Positions 1-6,037 are shown, counted from the first letter of the stretch. The stretch: DNA of 8,894 nt from Chamaesiphon sp. (GCA_026786125.1 JAJAYU010000059.1:1-8894); one strand, 5' to 3'. A program made the numbers and translations. Notes: generated by a model not told the origin, from the letters alone.

Positions 1-34
1 ACCATCCACCATTCACCATTCACCATCCACCATT
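1..34. repeat. Heptanucleotide tandem repeat (STRR-like), ACCATYC units
   Basis: Almost five direct units of the heptad ACCATCC or ACCATTC run from the window edge to four bases before the ccsA start codon. The array may continue to the left of the window. Short tandemly repeated heptanucleotides (STRR) are a known feature of cyanobacterial genomes. The same heptad family appears on the opposite strand at 5242-5276. The array fills the place of the ccsA ribosome binding site, and no Shine-Dalgarno motif is visible there. Confidence 0.85.
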
Positions 35-38
35 TCTT

Positions 39-1046
39 ATGAATTTAGTCTCACTACAGAATCAACTAGACAACCTCTCCTTTGGCATCTTGTTTGTGAC
101 GATGCTGATTTACTGGGTTGGGGCAGCTTTCCCGACGATCCCATTCTTGCAGAACTTGGGCACGACTGGGATGGCGATCGCCAATCTCTGTATGGCAACC
201 CTATTAGGTGCGCGGTGGATTGAAGCTGGATATTTCCCGTTGAGCAACTTATATGAGTCCTTGTTCTTTCTGGCGTGGGGGATCACCACGATGCACCTGT
301 TTGCCGAATCAATTAGTCGCAGTGCCTTGGTGGGTGTAGTAACGGCTCCAGTTGCGATGTTAATTACGGCATTTGCTGCCCTCAGACTCCCTGGTGATAT
401 GCAGGCATCCGCGCCGCTGGTCCCTGCACTCAAGTCCAACTGGTTGATGATGCATGTCAGCGTAATGATGCTATCTTATTCCACCTTATTGGTTGGATCT
501 GTCCTGGCGATCGCCTTTTTATTTGTGACACGGGGGCAAGACATCGAGCTACGTGGTAGCTCCTTTGGTGGTAAAGGCTATCGCTTGACTAGTAGTTTGG
601 CAACTCAAACTAATATGGAGGCGATCGTCACCGAACCAATGCCCAGCGTGACCACCAATTTAGGCAGCACCGCAGTATTAGAATTACCCACTACATCAGT
701 AGCCACAATCCTCTCGCCCCAACGGTTGGGACTGGCTGACACTTTAGATAACATTAGCTACCGGATTATTGGACTGGGATTTCCACTGCTAACCATCGGC
801 ATTATCGCTGGTGGAGTCTGGGCAAATGAAGCCTGGGGTTCCTACTGGAGTTGGGATCCCAAAGAAACTTGGGCTTTGATTCTGTGGCTGGTATTTGCAG
901 CTTACTTACACTCGCGGATTACTAAAGGATGGCAAGGCAGAAAACCTGCAATCTTAGCGACAGTGGGTTTTGTGGTTGTCTGGATTTGTTATTTGGGCGT
1001 AAATATCCTCGGGAAAGGATTACATAGTTATGGCTGGTTCTTGTAA
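39..1046 (+). CDS. ccsA: Cytochrome c biogenesis protein CcsA (System II; Ycf5, also called CcsB)
   Basis: This is the heme-handling membrane subunit of the System II (Ccs/Res) cytochrome c maturation complex. It works with the Ccs1/CcsB-type partner to deliver and attach heme to apocytochromes on the lumenal side of the thylakoid membrane. The 335-residue protein is highly hydrophobic with about eight membrane spans. The tryptophan-rich heme-binding signature [14 protein letters not shown] lies at residues 266-279. Conserved histidines of the type expected for heme coordination are at about 139, 291 and 329 (the last in LHSYGWF). The segment at about residues 165-225 is a hydrophilic Ser/Thr-rich loop between spans, variable in this family. 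Length and N-terminus ([15 protein letters not shown]) fit cyanobacterial and plastid homologues, which supports the start at 39 despite the lack of a clear ribosome binding site. Naming differs between databases: ccsA in plastids and HAMAP, ccsB in some bacterial schemes. Confidence 0.95.
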   Translation: MNLVSLQNQLDNLSFGILFVTMLIYWVGAAFPTIPFLQNLGTTGMAIANLCMATLLGARWIEAGYFPLSNLYESLFFLAWGITTMHLFAESISRSALVGVVTAPVAMLITAFAALRLPGDMQASAPLVPALKSNWLMMHVSVMMLSYSTLLVGSVLAIAFLFVTRGQDIELRGSSFGGKGYRLTSSLATQTNMEAIVTEPMPSVTTNLGSTAVLELPTTSVATILSPQRLGLADTLDNISYRIIGLGFPLLTIGIIAGGVWANEAWGSYWSWDPKETWALILWLVFAAYLHSRITKGWQGRKPAILATVGFVVVWICYLGVNILGKGLHSYGWFL

Positions 1047-1101
1047 GTAGATGGGTATAATTAAGCTATGTAATCAATGTCAGAGCTTAGTATTTAGACT
1101 A

Positions 1102-1139
1102 GATGTCTCGCTGGTGAGTTGAATTCCAGTCGGGACATC
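1102..1139. other. Imperfect inverted repeat after ccsA
   Basis: GATGTC (1102-1107) pairs with GACATC (1134-1139), and inner CTGG pairs with CCAG, giving an interrupted stem around a short loop. No T-run follows, so it is not a clear intrinsic terminator. It could be an RNA processing or attenuation hairpin between ccsA and the KGK gene, or a decayed dispersed repeat. The rest of the 1047-1194 gap shows nothing else I can support. Confidence 0.4.
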
Positions 1140-1194
1140 AGCCAAGCTCGATCAAACTATTTGCAAAGATTTAAGAGAATTATCGGAGAGTATT

Positions 1195-2070
1195 ATGAGC
1201 GATCGCTTTGAGTCATTGGAAAGTGGTGAGGTGGTGTCAATTCAACACGAAGCACAGGTACTGAGCGGACATCGCACGTTTAGATCTGGTGAATTGAGTG
1301 ATGCAATCAAAAGTTATGTAGAACAGGCGATCGCTGGCTGGAGTGAAGAGAAAAATGACTGGTTTACCGATCGAGGTATCGAATGTGAAGCCCTCAGATT
1401 TGGCTCTAAAGGGTGGCAAAAAGGCCGAATTAGGCTGTCGCTAGAATTTTGTCCCGATGAGCCAGCTTTAGCCGCTCTGGAGGCTAGTAATACCACAACC
1501 CCCATCACCACACATTTCACAGATCCAACGGTGAGCGCACCACTGACACCGACAACTCCGGTAGCCAGCCAAGATGAAGTGTTAGCCTTCGAACACAAAC
1601 AGGCGATCGCCACTAATAGCATCGCAACGACTCCAGATCCCGTGAATACAGCCATTCCAGTCGGAATCGCCGTCACTGTCTCAGTAGCTGCCGTCGCACC
1701 GATGGCTAGTCTCGATTTGGAACCACTCACGAGTTCAACAATCCCACATCATGCAGATGCGGTGTTAGAACCAGAACATCACGATTCAACTGCTCCTCAT
1801 AGCGGTGGTTTAGAAGAACTTAATTATATCTTCGGTGAAACTAACGACGATCTAGGGCAACTGATTCCATCTGGGATGATGGAAATGGATCTAGCTGATA
1901 GTATCGATTATTCCGAACACGATCTGCTGAGTTTTGAAGCCAATGGTATGTCTGATTCTGCCGAAGGATTCGGTAGTTTTCAAGACATTGGCAGACCAGA
2001 ACATTCGGGAGCATTAATCGACGAAGTTTGGACTGAGATCGATCGAGCTAACTGGCCTAAAGTTACTTAA
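1195..2070 (+). CDS. KGK-domain family protein with long low-complexity and acidic tail
   Basis: The N-terminal ~90 residues match what I know of the KGK domain, a cyanobacterial family of unknown function. The core motif GWQKGR lies at residues 73-78, followed by RLSLEFCPDEP, with K-G-R in place of the usual K-G-K. Residues ~91-200 are rich in Thr, Ala, Pro, Ser and Val and look disordered. Residues ~200-291 are acidic and end in a short module with EVWTEIDRANWP. At 291 residues it is well above the roughly 100-150 residues I associate with the family. No signal peptide or membrane span is visible. The start is supported by GGAGAG at 1185-1190, a few bases before the ATG, and the first codons contain a HIP1 octamer at 1199-1206. 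No biochemical function can be given. The family assignment rests on motif recognition only. Confidence 0.8.
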   Translation: MSDRFESLESGEVVSIQHEAQVLSGHRTFRSGELSDAIKSYVEQAIAGWSEEKNDWFTDRGIECEALRFGSKGWQKGRIRLSLEFCPDEPALAALEASNTTTPITTHFTDPTVSAPLTPTTPVASQDEVLAFEHKQAIATNSIATTPDPVNTAIPVGIAVTVSVAAVAPMASLDLEPLTSSTIPHHADAVLEPEHHDSTAPHSGGLEELNYIFGETNDDLGQLIPSGMMEMDLADSIDYSEHDLLSFEANGMSDSAEGFGSFQDIGRPEHSGALIDEVWTEIDRANWPKVT

Positions 2071-2118
2071 ATCAAGATGGGATCGTTAAATCTCTGAGAT
2101 TTTCAAATCATTTCAACT

Positions 2119-2170
2119 AACGATCGCAGTGACTGGATAATCAGTTATAAAATTGCGATCGTTGCTTTTT
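2119..2170 (+). terminator. Intrinsic terminator-like hairpin after the KGK gene
   Basis: Perfect 10-bp arms AACGATCGCA (2119-2128) and TGCGATCGTT (2154-2163) enclose a 25-nt loop. The loop contains a smaller stem, ACTG/CAGT. A T5 run at 2166-2170 follows after GC. This is compatible with Rho-independent termination between the KGK gene and folB. The arms carry HIP1-core sequence (CGATCGC), so part of the symmetry may come from HIP1 abundance. Confidence 0.55.
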
Positions 2171-2173
2171 ATC

Positions 2174-2185
2174 TATCGATCGATA
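2174..2185. promoter_or_regulatory. 12-bp perfect palindrome just upstream of folB
   Basis: TATCGATCGATA is a perfect palindrome ending four bases before the folB ATG. It could be an operator or part of a start-site hairpin, but palindromes built on CGATCG are common by chance in HIP1-rich genomes. Functional weight is low. Confidence 0.25.
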
Positions 2186-2189
2186 ATTT

Positions 2190-2549
2190 ATGGACTTTAT
2201 TCAACTAACTGGAATTCGTTGTTACGGCTACACCGGATATTTAAAAGAGGAACGATTTTTGGGGCAATGGTTTGAAGTCGATCTGCGGATTGGGCTGGAC
2301 TTAGCCCCTGCGGGTCAGAGCGATCGGATTGATGATACCCTCGACTATCGGAGTGTGATTGCGGCTGTCAAAGCGATTATTTCAACCGCAAAATTCGATC
2401 TCGTCGAAAAACTTGCCGAGACGATCATTACCAAGGTACTTGAATTCGACCTAGTTCAACAGGTAGAACTAAAATTACATAAACCTGCGGCACCAATCCC
2501 CGATTTTGGTGGCAAGATTACGATCGAATTAACGAGAACTAGGCTTTAG
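2190..2549 (+). CDS. folB: Dihydroneopterin aldolase
   Basis: This cytosolic folate-biosynthesis enzyme converts 7,8-dihydroneopterin to 6-hydroxymethyl-7,8-dihydropterin and glycolaldehyde, and usually also epimerises the substrate. At 119 residues it is a complete single-domain member of the family (homo-octamer in characterised enzymes). By comparison with the Staphylococcus aureus enzyme, the key residues are present: Glu21 in the KEERFLGQ segment (family Glu22), Tyr53 in DTLDYRSV (family Tyr54), Glu73 in LVEKLAE (pterin-binding Glu74) and Lys98 in LKLHKPAAPIP (general base Lys100). The N-terminal GIRCYGYTGYL also fits. The start at 2190 gives the normal N-terminus; no strong Shine-Dalgarno precedes it. 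It lies alone between a terminator-like hairpin and a dispersed repeat, with no other folate gene nearby, so it is probably a single-gene unit. Confidence 0.95.
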   Translation: MDFIQLTGIRCYGYTGYLKEERFLGQWFEVDLRIGLDLAPAGQSDRIDDTLDYRSVIAAVKAIISTAKFDLVEKLAETIITKVLEFDLVQQVELKLHKPAAPIPDFGGKITIELTRTRL

Positions 2550-2570
2550 GCTTTGGGTGAGTGAGTTGGG

Positions 2571-2600
2571 TTGTCTCCTGAAGGAGAGGCTCCGCCAACA
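2571..2600. repeat. Dispersed palindromic repeat downstream of folB
   Basis: The segment contains the perfect palindrome TCTCCT-GA-AGGAGA (2574-2587). It continues into GGCTCCGCCAACA, which can also pair back (GGAG/CTCC and GTTG/CAAC). Elements of the type GTCTCC-n-GGAGACGCTCCGC are familiar as dispersed intergenic repeats in cyanobacteria. It sits about 20 bp after the folB stop and may double as a transcript end, but there is no T-run. Confidence 0.55.
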
Positions 2601-2627
2601 TTCTTCAACCAAACCTACAGATCTATT

Positions 2628-2662
2628 AATTATCAATTATCAATTATCAATTATCAATTAAT
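2628..2662. repeat. Heptanucleotide tandem repeat (STRR-like), AATTATC units
   Basis: Four perfect AATTATC heptads (2628-2655) are followed by a degenerate fifth (AATTAAT, 2656-2662). The array abuts the stop codon of the minus-strand gene ending at 2662. It lies between two convergent genes. A single related unit also occurs at about 3423-3434. Confidence 0.85.
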
Positions 2663-3015
2663 CAACGTCCCCAGGAAGCGAGTACCCAACCGATGATAAT
2701 TCCCAAACCACCGAATCTTACCGCTTGCCAAAATGGTTCCCACATCAGCTTCCATTCATTTAATAAACGAGATTCTAATGTGAGATCTAATTCGGTTAGT
2801 CTCGATCGAATTAACTGAAGCTCCTGCTTGACCTCTGGATGATTAGAGCCTTTTTGTTTCAATTCATTGCGTTGACGTGTCAGCACAATTTGTTCTTGTG
2901 CAGCTAGCTGAGTATCTGCATGACGCTGTTTGAGGGCGAATATCTCTGCTTCCAATTCCGCGATCTCGCGATCGAATTCAACTATCTGATCAACTGGCTG
3001 AGTATTCTGCGTCAT
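2662..3015 (-). CDS. Small coiled-coil protein with C-terminal membrane anchor, unknown function
   Basis: I do not recognise a named family, although similar small proteins occur in cyanobacteria. The 117 residues have a charged heptad-like N-terminal region. Residues ~12-85 are rich in Glu, Leu, Gln, Arg and Lys (IAELEAEIFALKQR, and later RSRLTELDLTLESRL), which predicts a long coiled coil. It ends in a single hydrophobic span at ~98-115 (FGGLGIIIGWVLASW) with only two residues after it. This is the layout of a tail-anchored protein whose coiled coil faces the cytosol. No catalytic motif is visible. The gene is convergent with folB and divergent from the DUF6439-like gene across a 62-bp intergenic region, so the last two may share regulatory DNA. 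The ATG at 3015 (minus strand) is the first in frame; no clear ribosome binding site was seen. Confidence 0.7.
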   Translation of the reverse strand: MTQNTQPVDQIVEFDREIAELEAEIFALKQRHADTQLAAQEQIVLTRQRNELKQKGSNHPEVKQELQLIRSRLTELDLTLESRLLNEWKLMWEPFWQAVRFGGLGIIIGWVLASWGR

Positions 3016-3054
3016 GGTCGGCGATACAATTTAAGTAGCATTACTATTAATATG

Positions 3055-3066
3055 CCTAAATTTAGG
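3055..3066. promoter_or_regulatory. Perfect 12-bp palindrome in a divergent intergenic region
   Basis: CCTAAATTTAGG is a perfect palindrome in the 62-bp gap between the two divergent gene starts (3015 minus, 3078 plus). AT-rich, -10-like sequence (TATTAATATG) lies beside it at 3045-3054. The position suits an operator acting on one or both genes. No regulator can be named, and chance is possible. Confidence 0.35.
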
Positions 3067-3077
3067 TCAAAACTCCC

Positions 3078-3359
3078 ATGTCTTCCATTCCAGCCGATAT
3101 TACCACCTTAGAACTAGCTCAAGCCCTCGCTGAACGGCTAAGAATCGCCGAAACCGATTGGCACCGTCTCAAATCCAATCGTCCCGCCCGCGCCCGCGAA
3201 CAAGCTGCTGCGGCACTAGTATTTTCACTCAAAGATAATCCAGAGGAAGCCCGATCCAGATTTGCTCAAGCTGTGGGTTGGCTGGATAAGTCTATTTCGG
3301 CACCACCTTGTCCATCCCACGGAGATCGGGTGAGTGGAAAGTTGAAAGTTGAAAGTTAG
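3078..3359 (+). CDS. Small conserved cyanobacterial protein, DUF6439-like
   Basis: This 93-residue soluble protein has a helical core. Recognisable blocks are LAERLRIAETDWHRLKSNR (residues ~17-35), RAREQAAAALVFSLKDNPEEA (~38-58) and GWLDKSISAPPCPSHG (~67-82). These resemble the cyanobacterial family I know as DUF6439, function unknown; the label comes from memory and needs a profile search. The last residues, GKLKVES, are encoded by a run of GAAAGTT heptads, and the stop codon uses the end of that array. The native C-terminus therefore probably lay near HGDRV and has been extended or rewritten by the repeat. The ATG at 3078 is the only suitable start, and no Shine-Dalgarno is evident. It is divergent from the coiled-coil gene and is followed 151 bp later by flv4. 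Confidence 0.75.
   Translation: MSSIPADITTLELAQALAERLRIAETDWHRLKSNRPARAREQAAAALVFSLKDNPEEARSRFAQAVGWLDKSISAPPCPSHGDRVSGKLKVES
3337..3357. repeat. Heptanucleotide tandem repeat (STRR-like), GAAAGTT units
   Basis: Three perfect GAAAGTT heptads occur at 3337-3343, 3344-3350 and 3351-3357. They lie inside the 3' end of the DUF6439-like gene and contribute the first base of its TAG stop codon. Three heptads equal 21 bp, so the array as it stands preserves reading frame. Confidence 0.8.
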
Positions 3360-3437
3360 GCTAAACTAATTTTTTCGCCAGTAACAAAAAATCTGGAGGA
3401 ATAAGCTGCACTCATGGGTGTAATTATCAATTAAAAC

Positions 3438-3467
3438 TTTACAACCAGGGGATCGGGCAGTCACAAT
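3438..3467 (+). promoter_or_regulatory. Weak candidate promoter for flv4
   Basis: TTTACA (3438-3443) and CACAAT (3462-3467) are 18 bp apart and sit 44-73 bp before the flv4 start. The match to consensus is modest. In Synechocystis the flv4-2 operon is induced at low inorganic carbon and is also controlled by an antisense RNA; nothing here confirms or excludes that. Apart from this and one stray AATTATC-like unit, the 3360-3510 gap is unremarkable. Confidence 0.25.
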
Positions 3468-3510
3468 AGAGAAGAGCGATTGATAGAGCAACTCATATAG
3501 AGGTTAGATT

Positions 3511-5238
3511 ATGGTAGCAATCAGTGTTAAAACTTCAACTCGGCTGACGATGCAAACAGCGGAAATTGCTGCTGATACCACCGTAATTCGATCGCTCGAC
3601 TGGGATCGAGATCGGTTTGATATTGAGTTTGCCCTGGAAAACGGCACTACATATAACTCCTTCCTGATTCGGGGTGAGAAGACGGCACTGGTAGATACTA
3701 GCCATGCTAAATTTCGCCAGCTTTATCTGGATACCCTATTAGGTATCATCGATCCCGCTGATATTGATTATTTAGTAATCAGCCACACTGAACCAGACCA
3801 TAGTGGCTTGGTCAAAGACTTATTACAACTGAACCCAAACATTATCGTCGTCGCCGTCAAAGTGGCGATGCAATTCTTGGATGACTTGATCCATCAACCT
3901 TACCAACAAAAGATGGTCAAAAGTGGCGATCGATTGGATCTCGGCAATGGTCATGAACTAGAATTTGTCGCCGCGCCCAATCTGCATTGGCCAGATACAA
4001 TGCTCACCTACGATCATCTGACCCAAGCTCTATTTACCTGTGATGTATTTGGGATGCACTATTGCGATGATCAGATCTACGATGACGATCTGGCGATTCT
4101 CAATTCTGATTATAAAACTTATTACGATTGCCTGATGGGGCCAAATGCTCGATCGGTATTAGCTGCAATTAAGCGGATGGGCGACTTACCACCGATCGCC
4201 ACAATCGCCACTGGACATGGCCCATTATTAAAATACAATATTACCGAACTCGTCGGACGATATCAGGATTGGAGCCAAGCCCAAGCCAAAGCTACTACCA
4301 CCGCAGTGGTATTCTACATCGGTGAGTACGGACATGGTGATGCACTAGCCAACTCGATCGGTCAAGGCATCGCCAAAACAGGTGTAGGCGTAGAACTGAT
4401 CGACCTCCGCGAATCTGACCCCCATGAAGTCCGCGAACTAGTCAACATTGCTACTGGTGTAGTTATTGGGATGCCACCTCAATCGGGCGCGGATGCTGCC
4501 CAAACTCAAGCATTGGTTAGTACTATCCTCGCAGCAATCACCGCCAAACAAAGCTTCGGACTATTTGAATCCGGCGGTGGCGACGATGAATCAGTCTATT
4601 TACTGCGAAATAAACTCCGCGAAATTGGCGTCCGCGAAGCCTTCGAGCCAATTCGGATCGAAGCAGCACCCTCAGAAAATACTTACCAAATCTGTGAAGA
4701 AGCAGGTACAGATCTGGGACAATGGCTGACCCGCGATCGCAGTATCAAGCAGATGAAATCTCTCGATAACGATCTCGACAAAGCCCTCGGACGGATCAGC
4801 GGTGGGCTGTATATCATCACCGCCAAACGCGGCGAAGCCACCAGTGCCATGCTAGCAACTTGGGTCGCCCAAGCCAGCGTCGAACCGCCTGGAATCTCGA
4901 TCGCCATCGCCAAAGATCGGGCGATCGAATCCTTAATGCACGTCGGCGACAGGTTCGTGCTAAATATCCTAGAAGAGGGCAACTATCAGCCCCTAATGAA
5001 ACACTTCCTCAAACGATTCCCGCCTGGAGCCGATCGATTTGCCGATATCAAGGTTTACCCTGCCAGCAACGGTTGCCCTATCTTGGCAGACTCACTAGCC
5101 TACTTAGAATGCGAAGTCGTCAGTCGGATGGAAGGCGATGATCACTGGATCGTCTATAGTACGGTGGATATCGGACGGGTGGCGAAGGCTGATTCGCTGA
5201 CAGCGGTTCATCATCGAAAAGTGGGGAATCATTATTAG
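3511..5238 (+). CDS. flv4: Flavodiiron protein with canonical diiron site, Flv4-like
   Basis: This 575-residue class C flavodiiron protein has three domains in order. The metallo-beta-lactamase-like diiron domain spans ~16-255, flavodoxin ~263-405 and NAD(P)H:flavin oxidoreductase-like ~422-575. All expected iron ligands are present: His92, Glu94, Asp96 and adjacent His97 (SHTEPDHSG), His159 (NLHWPD), Asp178 (FTCDVFG) and His236 (ATGHGP). Spacings of 62 and 18 residues between ligands match the family pattern. These proteins transfer electrons from the photosynthetic chain to an acceptor such as oxygen. The Flv2/Flv4 pair works on the acceptor side of photosystem II. Assignment as flv4 rather than flv3 rests on gene order: a small membrane protein and a ligand-poor flavodiiron gene follow, as in the Synechocystis flv4-sll0218-flv2 operon. 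The start is supported by AGAGG at 3499-3503. The flavodoxin phosphate loop reads YIGEYGHG, with Gly where Ser/Thr is common. Confidence 0.85.
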   Translation: MVAISVKTSTRLTMQTAEIAADTTVIRSLDWDRDRFDIEFALENGTTYNSFLIRGEKTALVDTSHAKFRQLYLDTLLGIIDPADIDYLVISHTEPDHSGLVKDLLQLNPNIIVVAVKVAMQFLDDLIHQPYQQKMVKSGDRLDLGNGHELEFVAAPNLHWPDTMLTYDHLTQALFTCDVFGMHYCDDQIYDDDLAILNSDYKTYYDCLMGPNARSVLAAIKRMGDLPPIATIATGHGPLLKYNITELVGRYQDWSQAQAKATTTAVVFYIGEYGHGDALANSIGQGIAKTGVGVELIDLRESDPHEVRELVNIATGVVIGMPPQSGADAAQTQALVSTILAAITAKQSFGLFESGGGDDESVYLLRNKLREIGVREAFEPIRIEAAPSENTYQICEEAGTDLGQWLTRDRSIKQMKSLDNDLDKALGRISGGLYIITAKRGEATSAMLATWVAQASVEPPGISIAIAKDRAIESLMHVGDRFVLNILEEGNYQPLMKHFLKRFPPGADRFADIKVYPASNGCPILADSLAYLECEVVSRMEGDDHWIVYSTVDIGRVAKADSLTAVHHRKVGNHY

Positions 5239-5241
5239 ATT

Positions 5242-5276
5242 GGTGAATGGTGAATAGTGGATGGTGGATGGTGGGA
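5242..5276. repeat. Heptanucleotide tandem repeat (STRR-like), GGTGRAT units
   Basis: About five heptads (GGTGAAT twice, AGTGGAT, GGTGGAT, GGTGGGA) start four bases after the flv4 stop. They are the reverse complement of the ACCATYC array at 1-34, so the two arrays form an inverted pair about 5.2 kb apart. Confidence 0.85.
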
Positions 5277-5279
5277 ACT

Positions 5280-5402
5280 GTAGGGGCGGGTGCTTGGTGC
5301 GCTTTCATGGTCGGGAAACCCGACCAGAGCGCATCCGCTTTATACCATCAATTAAAACGTAGCAAACGAGTTAATTTGAACCCGCCCAACCCCACTAGAA
5401 AT
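5280..5402 (+). mobile_element. MITE-like dispersed element, long copy (R1)
   Basis: The element begins GTAGGGGCGGGT and ends ACCCGCCCAACCCCACTA plus a short A/T tail, so the ends are imperfect inverted repeats sharing GGGCGGGT. Apart from a 48-bp insert (5292-5339), the whole 75-bp core matches the reverse complement of 6711-6785; my hand alignment gives about 67 identities in 75. There is no coding capacity. The GTAGGGGCGGGT end is familiar from intergenic repeats in many cyanobacteria. The name MITE-like is inferred from size, terminal symmetry and copy pairing; no parent transposase is visible. Confidence 0.7.
5298..5333. repeat. Nested palindrome inside the long MITE-like copy
   Basis: TGGTCGGG-AAA-CCCGACCA (5308-5326) is a perfect 8-bp stem with a 3-base loop. 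It is extended by an outer stem, TGCGCT (5298-5303) with AGCGCA (5328-5333). It makes up most of the 48 bp (5292-5339) that are absent from the short copy at 6711-6785, which suggests a small palindromic element inserted into a larger one. Confidence 0.7.
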
Positions 5403-5418
5403 ACCGGAAATCTATATT

Positions 5419-5433
5419 GTGGGCACTGCCCAC
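5419..5433. repeat. Palindromic dispersed repeat GTGGGCA-C-TGCCCAC
   Basis: This is a perfect 7-bp stem around one base, followed by CCTACA. Intergenic elements of the form GTGGGCAnTGCCCACCCTAC are common in cyanobacterial genomes. It lies 17 bp past the end of the MITE-like copy. Confidence 0.6.
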
Positions 5434-5461
5434 CCTACATTTGAAACTAATTAATATATCT

Positions 5462-5514
5462 GTCCGAGTAGGCGGACTTTGCACTCCAGGGAACGGTTAA
5501 AAACCGCTCTCTGG
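5462..5514. repeat. Tandem hairpins before the PsiE-family gene
   Basis: The first hairpin is GTCCG-n6-CGGAC (5462-5477), followed by TTTG. The second is an imperfect stem from CCAG (5486-5489) to CTGG (5511-5514) with inner CGGTT/AACCG. Together they look like another dispersed repeat unit. Either could terminate or process flv4 transcripts. With the preceding elements they account for nearly all of the gene-free stretch 5239-5566; 5515-5550 holds nothing notable. Confidence 0.5.
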
Positions 5515-5566
5515 GTTGTGAACGATCGATCCACCACTAACATCCCATTAAACCTAAGGTAATTGC

Positions 5567-6037
5567 ATGGAACGAATCGCCAAAAATCGAATTGAGTCTC
5601 CGCCAATTTGGATCGAGCGTGTTGTCGGCGTACTCGAAATTGTCCAAGACTTTATTATTATTTCCTTGTGCATTGGGTTGTTTGCGGTGATGGTGTTGCA
5701 ACTGAGAGGGATGTTCTTATCCCTTCTCCCACCCTTGGATTTTCAGGTAGTCACCGCCGATATTCTATTTATCTTGATCCTCGTCGAATTATTTCGACTG
5801 CTGATTATTTACCTCCAAGAACAACGAGTATCGATCGGGGTAGCGGTAGAGGTCGCAATTGTTTCCGTCCTGCGGGAAGTCATCGTCAAAGGTATCCTTG
5901 AAATCCCCTGGAATCAAACCCTTTCCGCTTGTGCTTTTCTACTAGTGATGGCGATTCTGTTAATAGTTCGCGTCTGGATCCCACCAACATTTCAAGGGAT
6001 CGATCCAGAAAAACGCTTGTCTAAGCAACATGATTAA
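5567..6037 (+). CDS. PsiE-family small membrane protein in the Sll0218 position of the flv4-2 operon
   Basis: This 156-residue integral membrane protein has four predicted spans, at about 28-46, 63-83, 90-108 and 118-138. The conserved block ELFRLLIIYLQEQ (74-86) plus VEVAIVSVLREVIVKG (94-109) is the pattern I associate with the PsiE (phosphate-starvation-inducible E) family. In Synechocystis the gene between flv4 and flv2 is sll0218, a small thylakoid membrane protein linked to photosystem II assembly or stability. The position here between Flv4-like and Flv2-like genes argues for the same role, which I infer rather than prove. The start at 5567 is supported by TAAGG at 5555-5559, seven bases upstream. 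It is separated from flv4 by 328 bp of repeats, so it may now be transcribed on its own. The PsiE name itself says little about function. Confidence 0.8.
   Translation: MERIAKNRIESPPIWIERVVGVLEIVQDFIIISLCIGLFAVMVLQLRGMFLSLLPPLDFQVVTADILFILILVELFRLLIIYLQEQRVSIGVAVEVAIVSVLREVIVKGILEIPWNQTLSACAFLLVMAILLIVRVWIPPTFQGIDPEKRLSKQHD

Noticed and set aside
1237..1730. Minus-strand open frames opposite the KGK gene
   Set aside because: They are shadows of the coding and low-complexity sequence on the plus strand, with no recognisable motif.
2628..2662. Repeat array considered as a possible CRISPR
   Set aside because: The unit is seven bases long, directly tandem and without spacers. This is a heptanucleotide STRR-type array.
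4466..5141. Open frames in other frames inside flv4 (4466-4729, 4860-5141 plus; 4683-4982 minus)
   Set aside because: They are contained in the flavodoxin and flavin reductase coding region, which is continuous in the main frame. No independent start signals or family features were seen.
5247..5444. Open frame of 65 codons after flv4
   Set aside because: It consists entirely of heptad, MITE-like and palindromic repeat sequence, has no ribosome binding site and shows no protein-like composition.
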